This document shows, piece after piece, positions 10,441 through 18,938 of a DNA stretch of 64,000 bases. This DNA comes from Acidisoma silvae (lineage in GTDB: Bacteria > Pseudomonadota > Alphaproteobacteria > Acetobacterales > Acetobacteraceae): the NCBI RefSeq assembly GCF_020618775.1, contig NZ_JAESVB010000004.1:62001-126000 (forward strand), in the 5' to 3' direction. The notes below the pieces were generated by a model, which made no database searches, had not been told where the DNA came from, and saw nothing but the letters and a program-made list of their open reading frames with translations. The position numbers and the translations under genes are program-made. How positions within the stretch are numbered: the first letter of the stretch is position 1; each line of letters begins with the position of its first letter.

Positions 10441-11061
10441 TTAAAACTCAATCCCTTCCTGCGCCTTGACCCCGGCCTTGAACGGATGACGGGTCGCCTG
10501 CATCTCGGTGATGAGGTCGGCCGCTTCCAGCAGGGCGGGCGGCGCGTTGCGGCCGGTGACGACCACATGCAAATCCGCGCGGCGCGCCTGCAATGCGGCC
10601 ACAACCTCGTCAGCGCTCAGATAGTCGTAGCGCAGCGCGATGCAAAGCTCATCCAGGATGAGCATTGACAGGTCAGGCCGCGCCATCTGGGCCAGCGCCT
10701 CGTCCCAGGCGCGCCGGCAGGCGGCGATATCGCGGGCGCGGTCCTGCGTTTCCCAGGTGAAGCCTTCGCCCATGCTGTGCCAGGTCAGCAGATCGTCGAA
10801 GCGCTGGAAGGCGAAGCGCTCCCCCGTGCTCCAGGCGCCCTTGATGAACTGCACGACGGCGACCGGCCGCTCGCGGCCCAGCATCCGCAAGGCAAGGCCC
10901 ATGGCGGCCGTCGTCTTGCCCTTGCCGGGACCGGTATGGACCATGAGCAGACCCTTCTCGATGGTCTTGCTGGCCACTTCCGCGTCCTGCACGGCTTTGC
11001 GGCGGGCCATTTTCGCCGCCCAGGCGGCATTGGCGTCAGAGTGGTCGGATTGTTCGGTCAT
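10441..11061 (-). CDS. cobO: cob(I)yrinic acid a,c-diamide adenosyltransferase
   Basis: 206 residues, the usual length of the CobO/BtuR family. It transfers the 5'-deoxyadenosyl group of ATP to cob(I)yrinic acid a,c-diamide (or other corrinoids), forming the Co-C bond. The family N-terminal signature RRKAVQDAEVASKTIEKG is followed by the P-loop HTGPGKGKTTAA and later by LILDELCIALRY. The ATG overlaps the stop of cobP (ATGA), so the two are translationally coupled and run leftward, away from the riboswitch. Confidence 0.95.
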   Translation of the reverse strand: MTEQSDHSDANAAWAAKMARRKAVQDAEVASKTIEKGLLMVHTGPGKGKTTAAMGLALRMLGRERPVAVVQFIKGAWSTGERFAFQRFDDLLTWHSMGEGFTWETQDRARDIAACRRAWDEALAQMARPDLSMLILDELCIALRYDYLSADEVVAALQARRADLHVVVTGRNAPPALLEAADLITEMQATRHPFKAGVKAQEGIEF

Positions 11062-11576
11062 TTCACCACCATCGGCAGGCCGGCCACCATGAAAAGCACG
11101 CGGTCGGCCTGGGCCGCGATGCGTTGATGCAGGATGCCGGCTTCATCCCGAAAATCCCGCCCCAACTTATGGTCCGGCACGATGCCGAGGCCCACTTCGT
11201 TCGCCACCAGCACGGTCGGCGCGGCGCGGGCGGCAAGGTTGGCCAGAAGATCGTCGGTCGCCGCCGTCGCATCCCGCTCGGCCAGCATCAGGTTGGTCAG
11301 CCATAGCGTCAGGCAATCGACCAGAACCGGCGCGTCGCCCGCGTCGCGCAGCGCTTCGGGTAAGGCGAGGGGGGCGTCCACCGTCCGCCAGCGGTCGTCG
11401 CGCCGGGCGCGATGGGCGGCAATGCGCGTCCGCATCTCCTCGTCCCAGGCCTCCGCCGTCGCGATATAGGTCCACGGCGCGGGCAGGGCCGCGATGAGGC
11501 TTTCGCCATGACGGCTCTTGCCGGATCGCGCACCGCCGAGGATCAGGGTCACGCTGCTATCTGATTGACGGGCCAT
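11058..11576 (-). CDS. cobP: bifunctional adenosylcobinamide kinase / adenosylcobinamide-phosphate guanylyltransferase
   Basis: 172 residues from the ATG at 11576, normal for CobP (CobU in the Salmonella scheme). It phosphorylates adenosylcobinamide and then attaches GMP, giving AdoCbi-GDP for the cobalamin synthase at 27105. Visible motifs are the P-loop LILGGARSGKSRHGE, the YIATAEAWDEEM segment carrying the family's GMP-accepting region, and LVDCLTLWLTNLM. A longer frame extends upstream to 11753 but runs through the cobalamin riboswitch on the other strand, so that extension is not coding. Coupled to cobO by ATGA. Confidence 0.94.
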   Translation of the reverse strand: MARQSDSSVTLILGGARSGKSRHGESLIAALPAPWTYIATAEAWDEEMRTRIAAHRARRDDRWRTVDAPLALPEALRDAGDAPVLVDCLTLWLTNLMLAERDATAATDDLLANLAARAAPTVLVANEVGLGIVPDHKLGRDFRDEAGILHQRIAAQADRVLFMVAGLPMVVK

Positions 11577-11600
11577 GGCCGCGCCTCTTAGATCATTCGC

Positions 11601-11806
11601 GATGGTTCCGCCAAACGGCTTCGGTCGTGCCGGCGGATGAAAAGGGAATGCGGTGCGGACGGCCCGAGAGGATCGGGTCTCGTCCCAAGCCGCGGCTGCC
11701 CCCGCAACTGTAAGCGGAAAGCCTCCGTCACCGGCCACTGGATGGATTGCCATCTGGGAAGGCAGACGGGAAGGCGCCTGATCCGCGAGCCAGGAGACCT
11801 GCCATC
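11601..11806 (+). promoter_or_regulatory. cobalamin (AdoCbl) riboswitch
   Basis: The plus strand carries the conserved core in order: AAAAGGGAATGCGGTG (11640-11655), GCTGCCCCCGCAACTGTAAG (11695-11714), CCACTGG (about 11735), GGGAAGGC (11756-11763) and the B12 box GAGCCAGGAGACCTGCC (11786-11802). GATGG at 11601-11605 can pair with CCATC at 11802-11806 to close the structure (P1). It precedes the rightward cob operon and should shut it down when adenosylcobalamin is abundant. Confidence 0.93.
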
Positions 11807-11863
11807 ATCTGACGTCTCTGGTCTTTCCGGGCGGGGTGCCCTGGATCATGACCGCGATCCCAG

Positions 11864-11887
11864 GACCAAGGACATGTGTCCCTGGTC
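11864..11887 (+). promoter_or_regulatory. hairpin in the riboswitch leader
   Basis: GACCAAGGACA and TGTCCCTGGTC can pair over 11 bases with one mismatch, about 60 bases after the B12 box and 54 bases before the proposed start. No T-tract follows, so it may be part of a translational or Rho-type expression platform rather than an intrinsic terminator. Confidence 0.4.
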
Positions 11888-11940
11888 GCATCCCCGTTTT
11901 CATCCGGCGTCCGGATGCAGGAATGATTGGAGATCGCGCC

Positions 11941-12312
11941 TTGGCGACCGACGCCGCACCCCCGACCACGCTCCATATCTGCCTGACCTGCGGCCATCCG
12001 GATGAGCCGCGTCCTGGTGCCACGCTGCATGACCGCGTGGCGGAGCTGATGACCGACACGGAACCTTTCAGGCTTCAGGGCGTCAAATGCCTAGCGCGCT
12101 GCGGCGAGGGGTGCAGCCTGGCCGTCACCGCGCCGGGCAAATGGGGCTATCTGCTCAGCCGCCTCAACCCCGATCTGGCAGCCGATATCGTCACCTATGC
12201 CCGTGCCTATGCGGCGCATGAAACGGGCGCGCTGCTGCCCAGCCGCCGGCCGGAAAGCCTGCGCCAGAATGTCGTCGTCGGGCGTATCCCGGCCATGGAG
12301 ACTGCCCAATGA
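11941..12312 (+). CDS. DUF1636-like small Cys-containing protein, first gene of the cob operon
   Basis: 123 residues from a TTG at 11941, chosen because GGAG lies 8 bases upstream. The in-frame ATG at 11923 has its purine tract too close. Four Cys are visible near the front in LHICLTCGH and KCLARCGEGCSLAV, recalling the thioredoxin-like [2Fe-2S] ferredoxin fold of the DUF1636/metal-binding family often found beside cobW. Function is not established. It is the first gene after the riboswitch and overlaps cobW (ATGA), which suggests a role in cobalt or redox handling for corrin synthesis (inference). Confidence 0.8.
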   Translation: MATDAAPPTTLHICLTCGHPDEPRPGATLHDRVAELMTDTEPFRLQGVKCLARCGEGCSLAVTAPGKWGYLLSRLNPDLAADIVTYARAYAAHETGALLPSRRPESLRQNVVVGRIPAMETAQ

Positions 12313-13334
12313 CCCCGCGCATTCCCGCCACCATCATCACCGGCTTCCTCGGTGCCGGTAAAACCACCCTGGTGCGCCATTTGCTGCAAAATGCCGGTGG
12401 CCGGCGCATCGCCGTCATCGTCAATGAATTCGGCTCCCTCGGCATCGACGGCGGCGTGCTTGCCGGCTGCGGCATCGAGGGCTGCGATGAGGATCAGATC
12501 GTCGAGCTTTCCAACGGCTGCCTGTGCTGCACCGTCGCGGACGAGTTTCTGCCCGCCATGGAAGCGCTGCTGGATCGGCCCAACCCGCCCGAGCATATCG
12601 TCATCGAAACCTCGGGCCTTGCTTTGCCCAAGCCCCTGCTGAAGGCCTTCACCTGGCCCGCCATCCGCAGCCGTGTCACCGTCGATGGCGTCATCGCGCT
12701 GGTGGACGGGCCGGCCGTCGCCGCCGGTCGTTTCGCGGATGACCCGGAGGAAGTGGCCCGGCTGATGGCGGAAGACCCGGCCTATGACCATGACAATCCG
12801 CTGGCCGAGGTGTTCGAGGATCAGCTCGGTTCTGCCGATCTGGTTCTGCTCAACAAGACCGATCTGCTGGCCGAAAGCGATATCGCGGGTCTGGCCGCCG
12901 GTATCGCGGCGCAATTGCCGCGCGCGGTGAAGGTGCTGCCCAGCCGGGAAAGCCGCATCGACCCGGCCATCCTGCTGGGCCTTGGCGCCGCGGCCGAGGA
13001 TGATCTGGCCAGCCGCCCGTCCCATCATGACGGGCTGGACGATCACGAGCATGATGACTGGGAGAGCTTCGTGGTGCCGCTGCCAGCGCAAAGCGCGCCC
13101 GAGCCGCTGATTGCCCGCTTGCAGCAGACGGCGGCGGTGCATGACGTGCTGCGCATGAAGGGTTTCGTCGCGGTGGAAGGCAAGCCGCTGCGCCTGCTGG
13201 TGCAGGGCGTCGGCAGCCGTTTCCGCCATGAATATGACCGCGCTTGGGCGCCGGGTGAAACGGCGGGCGGCATCGTCGTCATCGGCCGCAAGGGGCTGGA
13301 TCAGGCGGCGATCACCCAAGCCATCCAGGGCTGA
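12309..13334 (+). CDS. cobW: CobW-family G3E GTPase, cobalt chaperone
   Basis: 341 residues. G3E GTPase signatures: P-loop GFLGAGKTTLVRHLL near the N terminus, the metal-binding CxCC motif in GCLCCTVADEF, LVLLNKTDLL for guanine recognition, and a His/Asp-rich stretch (SHHDGLDDHEHDD, about residues 235-250). The C-terminal CobW_C domain follows. Family knowledge: CobW is thought to deliver Co(II) to the aerobic cobaltochelatase, and cobN is the very next gene. It overlaps the upstream gene by ATGA and is separated from cobN by 18 bases. Confidence 0.95.
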   Translation: MTPRIPATIITGFLGAGKTTLVRHLLQNAGGRRIAVIVNEFGSLGIDGGVLAGCGIEGCDEDQIVELSNGCLCCTVADEFLPAMEALLDRPNPPEHIVIETSGLALPKPLLKAFTWPAIRSRVTVDGVIALVDGPAVAAGRFADDPEEVARLMAEDPAYDHDNPLAEVFEDQLGSADLVLLNKTDLLAESDIAGLAAGIAAQLPRAVKVLPSRESRIDPAILLGLGAAAEDDLASRPSHHDGLDDHEHDDWESFVVPLPAQSAPEPLIARLQQTAAVHDVLRMKGFVAVEGKPLRLLVQGVGSRFRHEYDRAWAPGETAGGIVVIGRKGLDQAAITQAIQG

Positions 13335-13352
13335 GGGCGAAACCGAACCGCC

Positions 13353-16300
13353 ATGCATATCCTGTTTCGGGAAGGCCATGGGCTGGAGGAGGGCGAACAG
13401 GCGACGGAGCCCGGCGGCGCGCCCGCCGATATCCTGTTCCTGTCCTTTTCCGATAGCGACCTGAGTGCGGCCGCTGCGGCCCCGCTGCCCGCTGGTTTCC
13501 CGAGCCTGCGGCTGGAGCGGATTTCCCGCTTCCTGCATCCGCTCTCGGTCGATCTGCTGTGCGAGCAAATTGTCGGCCAAGCGAAGGTCGTCGTCATCCG
13601 CCTACTCGGTGGCATCGACTACTGGCGCTACGGTATCGAGGAGATTGCCGCGACCTGCCGGGCTGCCAGTGTTCCGCTGGCCGTGCTGCCGGGTGACGGA
13701 AGGGGCGATGACCCGAAACTGGCCGCGCTCTCCACCATGGCGGCCGAGGCACGGCTGGCGATAGACCGCTGCTTTCGCGAAAGTGGTGTGGCCAATATCG
13801 CGCGCGCTTTGCAGGGCGCGGCTCATGCGGCTGGGTTGTGGACGGATAAGCCCGGCGAAGCACAACCGCTGCCGGCCTGCGGCCTGTTCGGCCAGCCGAT
13901 AGGCGCGCCCGACGCGGTGATCCTTTTTTATCGCTCGCATCTTCTGGCCGGTGAAACGGCACCGGTCACGGCGCTGGCCGAGGCTTTGGCGGCGCGCGGT
14001 CTGGGTGTGCGCGCGCTTTATGTCGACAGCCTCAAAAGCCCGACCGGGGCGGCTTTCGTGCGGGACTGGCTGATCGCATGGAAACCAGCCGTCATCCTGA
14101 ACCTGACCGGATTTTCGGCGCGGCTGGGCGAGGCGCCTTCGCCTTTGGAGGCAGCGGGATGCCCCATTCTGCAATGCGTGCAGGCGGGCTCGTCGCGTGT
14201 CGCCTGGGATGCGTCCGCGCGCGGCCTGTCCCAGGCCGATCTCGCCATGCAGGTGGTCCTGCCGGAGGCGGACGGCAGGCTGCTGACGACGGCGATTTCC
14301 TTCAAGGAACGGGATGAGAGCGGTCAGGCGCGGCTGATGCCGGACGCGTATGGTGTGGCCCTTGCGGCCGACCGTGCTTTGGGCTGGGTGCGGCTCGCCG
14401 CAACACCCGCCGCCGCACGGCGCGTCGCCATCATCCTGTCCGACTATCCGGCCGCCGAAGGGCCTGTCAGCCATGAGCTCGGCTATGCCGTGGGGCTGGA
14501 CTCTATCGCCAGCATCGAAGCCATTTTGTCCCGTCTCAAGGACGTGGGGTATGAAACAGGACGCGATGCGCCGCTGGACTTGGCAGCGCTGGGCCGGAGA
14601 GAGGTGCTGACGCGCGGCAATATCCGTATCGCCGTGCAGCCGGATCGTGCCGGCTCGGCCGACCGCAAGACGGCCTATCATGACCCGGATGCGCCGCCTG
14701 CGGCCGATTACATCTCCTTCTATGATGGCCTGCGCCGGGACGTGGATGCCATCATCCATCTCGGCACGCATGGCACGCTGGAATGGCTGCCGGGCAAGCC
14801 GGCGGCGCTGTCCGCCGATTGCTGGCCGCTGCGGCTGACGCGCGGCCTGCCGGTGATCTACCCCTTCATCGTCAATAATCCCGGAGAGGCCGCGCCCGCC
14901 AAGCGCCGCCTGGGCGCGGTGACCATCGGTCATCTGACGCCGCCACTGCAACGCGCCGGCCTGTCCGGCCGCGCCGAAACGCTGGAGCGGCTGATCGACG
15001 AATTCGCGAGCGCCGATGGGCTGGACCGTCGCCGCGCGGCCAAGCTGAAAAAGGACATTCTGACGGAAGCCCGCGCCACCGGCCTGCTGGCAGAGGCCGG
15101 GGCAAGGCTGGAGGAGGAGGGCGAGGACGCAGCACTCGCCAAGCTCGACGCCTATCTCTGCGACGTGAAGGACATGCAGATCCGCGACGGGCTGCACGTT
15201 TTCGGGCAGGCCCCGGCGGAAACCCAGCGCGCCGGTCTGCTGGCGGCGCTCGTTGCGGCAAGCCCCGATATCGCGCCTGACACCTTGGCCGCAAAACTCG
15301 ATGCCTGCGCGGAGGCGGAAATGACGGCTCTGCTGGCCGCTCTGGACGGGCGTTTCATCCCGCCAGGGGCCGCCGGCGCGCCGACGCGCGGCCGAGCGGA
15401 CGTGCTGCCCACGGGCCGCAATCTCGTCACCTTCGATCCGCGCCTGATCCCGACACGCACGGCCATGCAATTGGCCGAAAAGGCCGCGAAAGCGCTGCTC
15501 GCCCGCCATCGTCAGGAACAGGGGGATTGGCCGCGCGCTCTGGTCATCGACCTCTGGGGATCGGCCACCATGCGCACGGGCGGGGAGGATTTCGCGCTTG
15601 CCCTCATCCTGCTCGGCGTGCGTCCGCTGTGGGACAATGGCACCGGCCGCGTGAACGGCTTCGAGGTTTTGCCGCTGGCCGAGATTGACCGGCCGCGCGT
15701 CGATATCAGCTTGCGCATTTCCGGCCTGTTCCGGGACGCTTTCGCGGGTCAGATTTCCTTATTTGATCAGGCGGTGCGGGCGGTGGCAGGCCGGGAAGAA
15801 CCGGTGAACCTCAATCCGCTCGCCGGCCAGCACGGCGCGCGCGTCTTTGCGCCGGAGGACGGACGCTATGGATCGGGCGTCGATCTCGCGGCCAATCGTG
15901 CGGACATTGCGCGCGGCTATATGGCAGGATCGACCGCTCTGGACGGAACGGACGGAAAATTCGCCGCGCGCATCGCGGCGGCCGATGGCTTCGTCCATGG
16001 CCAGGACCATGCCGAAACCGACGTGCTGGAAAGCCCCGATTACGCGGCGCATGAGGGCGGTTTCGCCGCCGCCGCCGCTATGCTGGGCGCATCGCCTGCG
16101 CTCTATCACCTGGATACGGCGAACCCCGATGCGCCAAGGGCCAGACTGCTGGCCGAGGAAATCCGCCGCGTCGTGCGCGGGCGGGCAGCCAATCCGCGCT
16201 GGATCGCCGGGCAGATGCGGCATGGCTATCGCGGCGCCGCCGAAATCGCCCGCGCGACGGAAAGCCTGACCGGCTTCGCCGTCACCCTGCCGGACCGCTT

Positions 16301-16487
16301 CGACGCGCAATTCGATCTGCTGTTTGATGCGACGCTGGGGGACGAGGCGGTATCGGCCTTTCTGGCGGCCGAAAACCCGGCGGCGCTGGCCGCTATGCGC
16401 CGCCATTTCAACCGCGCGCTGGCGGAAGGTTTTTGGCGGCCTCGCCGCAACAGTCTCGCGGCGCTCATGAGCGAGGCAGCGGAATGA
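13353..16487 (+). CDS. cobN: cobaltochelatase large subunit CobN
   Basis: 1044 residues, slightly short of the usual 1100-1270. CobN is the corrin-binding subunit of the ATP-dependent cobaltochelatase that puts Co(II) into hydrogenobyrinic acid a,c-diamide. The family core is present, with IHLGTHGTLEWLPGK in mid-protein, then PVIYPFIVNNPGEA and VIDLWGSATMRTGGEDFA. Its AAA+ partners (CobS and CobT of the chelatase) are not in the window and must be elsewhere. Ends in an ATGA overlap with cobG. Confidence 0.95.
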   Translation: MHILFREGHGLEEGEQATEPGGAPADILFLSFSDSDLSAAAAAPLPAGFPSLRLERISRFLHPLSVDLLCEQIVGQAKVVVIRLLGGIDYWRYGIEEIAATCRAASVPLAVLPGDGRGDDPKLAALSTMAAEARLAIDRCFRESGVANIARALQGAAHAAGLWTDKPGEAQPLPACGLFGQPIGAPDAVILFYRSHLLAGETAPVTALAEALAARGLGVRALYVDSLKSPTGAAFVRDWLIAWKPAVILNLTGFSARLGEAPSPLEAAGCPILQCVQAGSSRVAWDASARGLSQADLAMQVVLPEADGRLLTTAISFKERDESGQARLMPDAYGVALAADRALGWVRLAATPAAARRVAIILSDYPAAEGPVSHELGYAVGLDSIASIEAILSRLKDVGYETGRDAPLDLAALGRREVLTRGNIRIAVQPDRAGSADRKTAYHDPDAPPAADYISFYDGLRRDVDAIIHLGTHGTLEWLPGKPAALSADCWPLRLTRGLPVIYPFIVNNPGEAAPAKRRLGAVTIGHLTPPLQRAGLSGRAETLERLIDEFASADGLDRRRAAKLKKDILTEARATGLLAEAGARLEEEGEDAALAKLDAYLCDVKDMQIRDGLHVFGQAPAETQRAGLLAALVAASPDIAPDTLAAKLDACAEAEMTALLAALDGRFIPPGAAGAPTRGRADVLPTGRNLVTFDPRLIPTRTAMQLAEKAAKALLARHRQEQGDWPRALVIDLWGSATMRTGGEDFALALILLGVRPLWDNGTGRVNGFEVLPLAEIDRPRVDISLRISGLFRDAFAGQISLFDQAVRAVAGREEPVNLNPLAGQHGARVFAPEDGRYGSGVDLAANRADIARGYMAGSTALDGTDGKFAARIAAADGFVHGQDHAETDVLESPDYAAHEGGFAAAAAMLGASPALYHLDTANPDAPRARLLAEEIRRVVRGRAANPRWIAGQMRHGYRGAAEIARATESLTGFAVTLPDRFDAQFDLLFDATLGDEAVSAFLAAENPAALAAMRRHFNRALAEGFWRPRRNSLAALMSEAAE

Positions 16488-17584
16488 CGGCCCCGGACAT
16501 GGTGCGGGGCTGGTGCCCCAGCCTGTTCCGGCCGATGGAATCGGGCGACGGCTGGCTGGCCCGCGTGCGTCCGCAGGCGGGCTGTATTTCGGCTGACCTC
16601 GCCTTGGCCGTGGCCGAGGCCGCCGCGCGCTTCGGCAATGGCATTATCGAAGTCACCAACCGCGCCAATATCCAGATACGTGGCCTGCAACCGGCCACCA
16701 TCGCGCCTTTTACGGACGCCATCGAAGCGGCGGGCGGTGCGGCGGGTGAGGGTAGCCGGCTGCTGGTCTCCCCGCTTCTGGGCGCGGACCCCACCATGGC
16801 GGCGGATACGGTGCAAATCGGTAACGCCGTCACCCACGCCCTTCATGACATGGCGCTCGCGCCCAAATTCGGCATCGTCCTCGATGGCGGTGGGGCGTTG
16901 CCGCTGACCGGCATCGGCCTGGACATCACCATCCGTTATCGCGAAAGCGGCTGGCAGATGAATGGCGAAGCCTGCGCGCCCGGCGATATTGCCGCACGGA
17001 TTCAGGCCCTGGCGGGACAGACGGCCCGCGTCATCACGCGCGCCGGCGCCGCCCCCAAACCCGGTTATCACGCCGATAGCTTTGCCCTGGTCGCGCCGGC
17101 CTTCGGCCAGATGACCGCCGCCGCCTTCGGCGGCCTGGCGCGTCTGGCGCAAACCCATGGCGACGGCCATCTGCGCCCGACGCCCTGGAAAAGCCTGTGC
17201 ATCGCGGGCGTCAGGTCAGGTGACGCGACCGGGCTTCTGGCCTCAGCGCAAAGCCTCGGCTTCATCACCACCGCCGATGACGGGCGGCTGTCCATCGTGA
17301 CTTGCGCGGGCCAGCCCGCCTGCGCGCGGGGCGAAGTCGAAACCCACATGGCGGCGGCGATGCTGGCGCAGCACCGCCGGGCCAGCGATTCGCTCATCCA
17401 CCTTTCGGGCTGCGCCAAAGGCTGCGCCCATCCTGGCAAGGCGCCGCTGACGCTCATCGGCCGCGACGGCCTCTTCGACCTCGTGCATGACGGCGGCACC
17501 GCCGATATGCCCGCGAAATGTCATCTGACCTTGGCGCAAACACTGGCGCAAATCGCTGCGGTGATGCACAGCCTGCCGTCATGA
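16484..17584 (+). CDS. cobG: precorrin-3B synthase
   Basis: 366 residues from the ATG that overlaps the cobN stop; a frame-open extension to 16433 is discarded. CobG belongs to the nitrite/sulfite reductase family and uses O2 and an Fe-S centre to convert precorrin-3A to precorrin-3B. The ferredoxin-like half-domain repeats are visible (TNRANIQIRGL), and the cluster Cys lie in CAGQPAC and LSGCAKGCAHPGKA. Its presence marks the oxygen-dependent cobalamin route. ATGA overlap with cobH. Confidence 0.93.
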   Translation: MTAPDMVRGWCPSLFRPMESGDGWLARVRPQAGCISADLALAVAEAAARFGNGIIEVTNRANIQIRGLQPATIAPFTDAIEAAGGAAGEGSRLLVSPLLGADPTMAADTVQIGNAVTHALHDMALAPKFGIVLDGGGALPLTGIGLDITIRYRESGWQMNGEACAPGDIAARIQALAGQTARVITRAGAAPKPGYHADSFALVAPAFGQMTAAAFGGLARLAQTHGDGHLRPTPWKSLCIAGVRSGDATGLLASAQSLGFITTADDGRLSIVTCAGQPACARGEVETHMAAAMLAQHRRASDSLIHLSGCAKGCAHPGKAPLTLIGRDGLFDLVHDGGTADMPAKCHLTLAQTLAQIAAVMHSLPS

Positions 17585-18213
17585 CCGACCGCGACGATTA
17601 CATCCGCGATGGCGCTGCCATCTATGAACGCTCCTTCGCCATCATCCGGGCCGAAAGCAATCTGTCCCGTTTTTCGGATGCAGAAAGCCGCATCGCTGTG
17701 CGCATGATCCATGGATGCGGCATGGTGGAAGTGGCGGACGCCATCCATTTCGGCGGCGGCTTCGCGGCGGCCGGCCGCGCCGCGCTGCTGGCCGGCGCGC
17801 CGATCCTCTGCGATTCCAAGATGGTGGCGCATGGCATTACCCGTGCGCGCCTGCCGGCGAATAACGAGGTGATCTGCACGCTGGACGCGCCGGAAACGCC
17901 GGCGCTTGCCAAGCGCATCGGCAATACCCGGTCGGCGGCGGCGCTCGACCTTTGGGGCGACAGGCTGCGCGGCGCGGTCGTCGCCATCGGCAATGCGCCC
18001 ACGGCCTTGTTTCATCTGCTGGAACTGCTCGATGCCGGCGCGCCGATGCCCGCCGCCGTCATCGGCCTGCCGGTCGGTTTCGTCGGCGCGGCGGAATCCA
18101 AGGAAGCGCTCAGGGCCGATGGCCGCCTGCCTTATCTGATCGTCGAAGGCCGGCGCGGCGGCAGCGCCATGGCGGTTTCGGCCGTCAATGCGCTGGCGAG
18201 CGACGCCGAGTGA
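17581..18213 (+). CDS. cobH: precorrin-8X methylmutase
   Basis: 210 residues, normal length. It moves the C11 methyl group to C12, giving hydrogenobyrinic acid. Recognised by YERSFAIIRAE, the catalytic-region MIHGCGMVEVADAI with the conserved His, and VIGLPVGFVGAAESKEAL. The start is the ATG overlapping the cobG stop; the longer frame to 17518 is the tail of cobG read out of frame. TGATG overlap with cobI. Confidence 0.95.
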   Translation: MTDRDDYIRDGAAIYERSFAIIRAESNLSRFSDAESRIAVRMIHGCGMVEVADAIHFGGGFAAAGRAALLAGAPILCDSKMVAHGITRARLPANNEVICTLDAPETPALAKRIGNTRSAAALDLWGDRLRGAVVAIGNAPTALFHLLELLDAGAPMPAAVIGLPVGFVGAAESKEALRADGRLPYLIVEGRRGGSAMAVSAVNALASDAE

Positions 18214-18938
18214 TGAGCGGTCGTCTCATCACGCTCGGCATGGGGCCGGGCGACCCGGATCTGATCACCGTCAAGGCCGCGCGCATTCTGGGCCAGGTAC
18301 CGGTTATCGCCTTCTTCGCCAAGGTCGGCCGCCAGGGCCATGCCCGCAGCATCGCGAGCAGCTATCTGCGCGAGGGTGTGGAGGAATTGCGCTTCGACTA
18401 TCCGGTGACGGTCGAAATCCCCCATACCGACGGCCGCTATATCGACGCCATGACCGGCTGCTACGATCATGCGGCCGAGGCCATCGGCGCGCGTCTGGCG
18501 GCGGGCCAGGACGTGGCGCTGCTGTGTGAGGGCGATCCCTTTTTCTATGGCTCGTCCATGTATCTGTTTGACCGCCTGCGTGAGCGTTTCCCCATGGAGG
18601 TGGTGCCCGGCGTGCTGGGCATGACCGGCTGCTGGGCTCAGGCGCAGGCGCCGATGACCCATGGCGATGACGTGCTGTCCGTCGTGCCCGGCACCCTGCC
18701 GGAAGACGAGCTGATGGCGGCACTCGCGCGCACGGATGCCGCCGTCATCATGAAGCTGGGCCGCAATCTGGCGAAGGTCCGCCGCGTGCTGGCGGCGCAG
18801 GGACGGGCCGAGCGCGCCATCTATGTCGAGCGCGGCACCATGGCCGATAGCCGCATTCTGCCGCTGGCCGAGATCGCGGACGGCGCGGCGCCCTATTTCT
18901 CCATGATCCTCGTCCCCGGCCGCCAAGGTCAGCGATGA
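18213..18938 (+). CDS. cobI: precorrin-2 C20-methyltransferase
   Basis: 241 residues of the SAM-dependent tetrapyrrole methylase family. N-terminal LITLGMGPGDPDLITVKA, then CEGDPFFYGSSMYLF and VVPGVLGMTGCWA form the SAM/substrate site. It adds the C20 methyl that is later lost on ring contraction. Start ATG at 18213 shares one base with the cobH stop; ATGA overlap with cobJ. Confidence 0.95.
   Translation: MSGRLITLGMGPGDPDLITVKAARILGQVPVIAFFAKVGRQGHARSIASSYLREGVEELRFDYPVTVEIPHTDGRYIDAMTGCYDHAAEAIGARLAAGQDVALLCEGDPFFYGSSMYLFDRLRERFPMEVVPGVLGMTGCWAQAQAPMTHGDDVLSVVPGTLPEDELMAALARTDAAVIMKLGRNLAKVRRVLAAQGRAERAIYVERGTMADSRILPLAEIADGAAPYFSMILVPGRQGQR

Noticed and set aside
11577-11753. N-terminal extension of cobP to 11753
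   Set aside because: It would translate the antisense strand of the cobalamin riboswitch; CobP homologues begin at the P-loop region reached from 11576.
12207-13580. 457-codon minus-strand open frame
   Set aside because: Antisense to cobW, which has P-loop and CxCC motifs.
13602-15509. 635-codon minus-strand open frame inside cobN
   Set aside because: Antisense to a well-supported cobN; low-complexity Arg/Gln/Gly translation without motifs.
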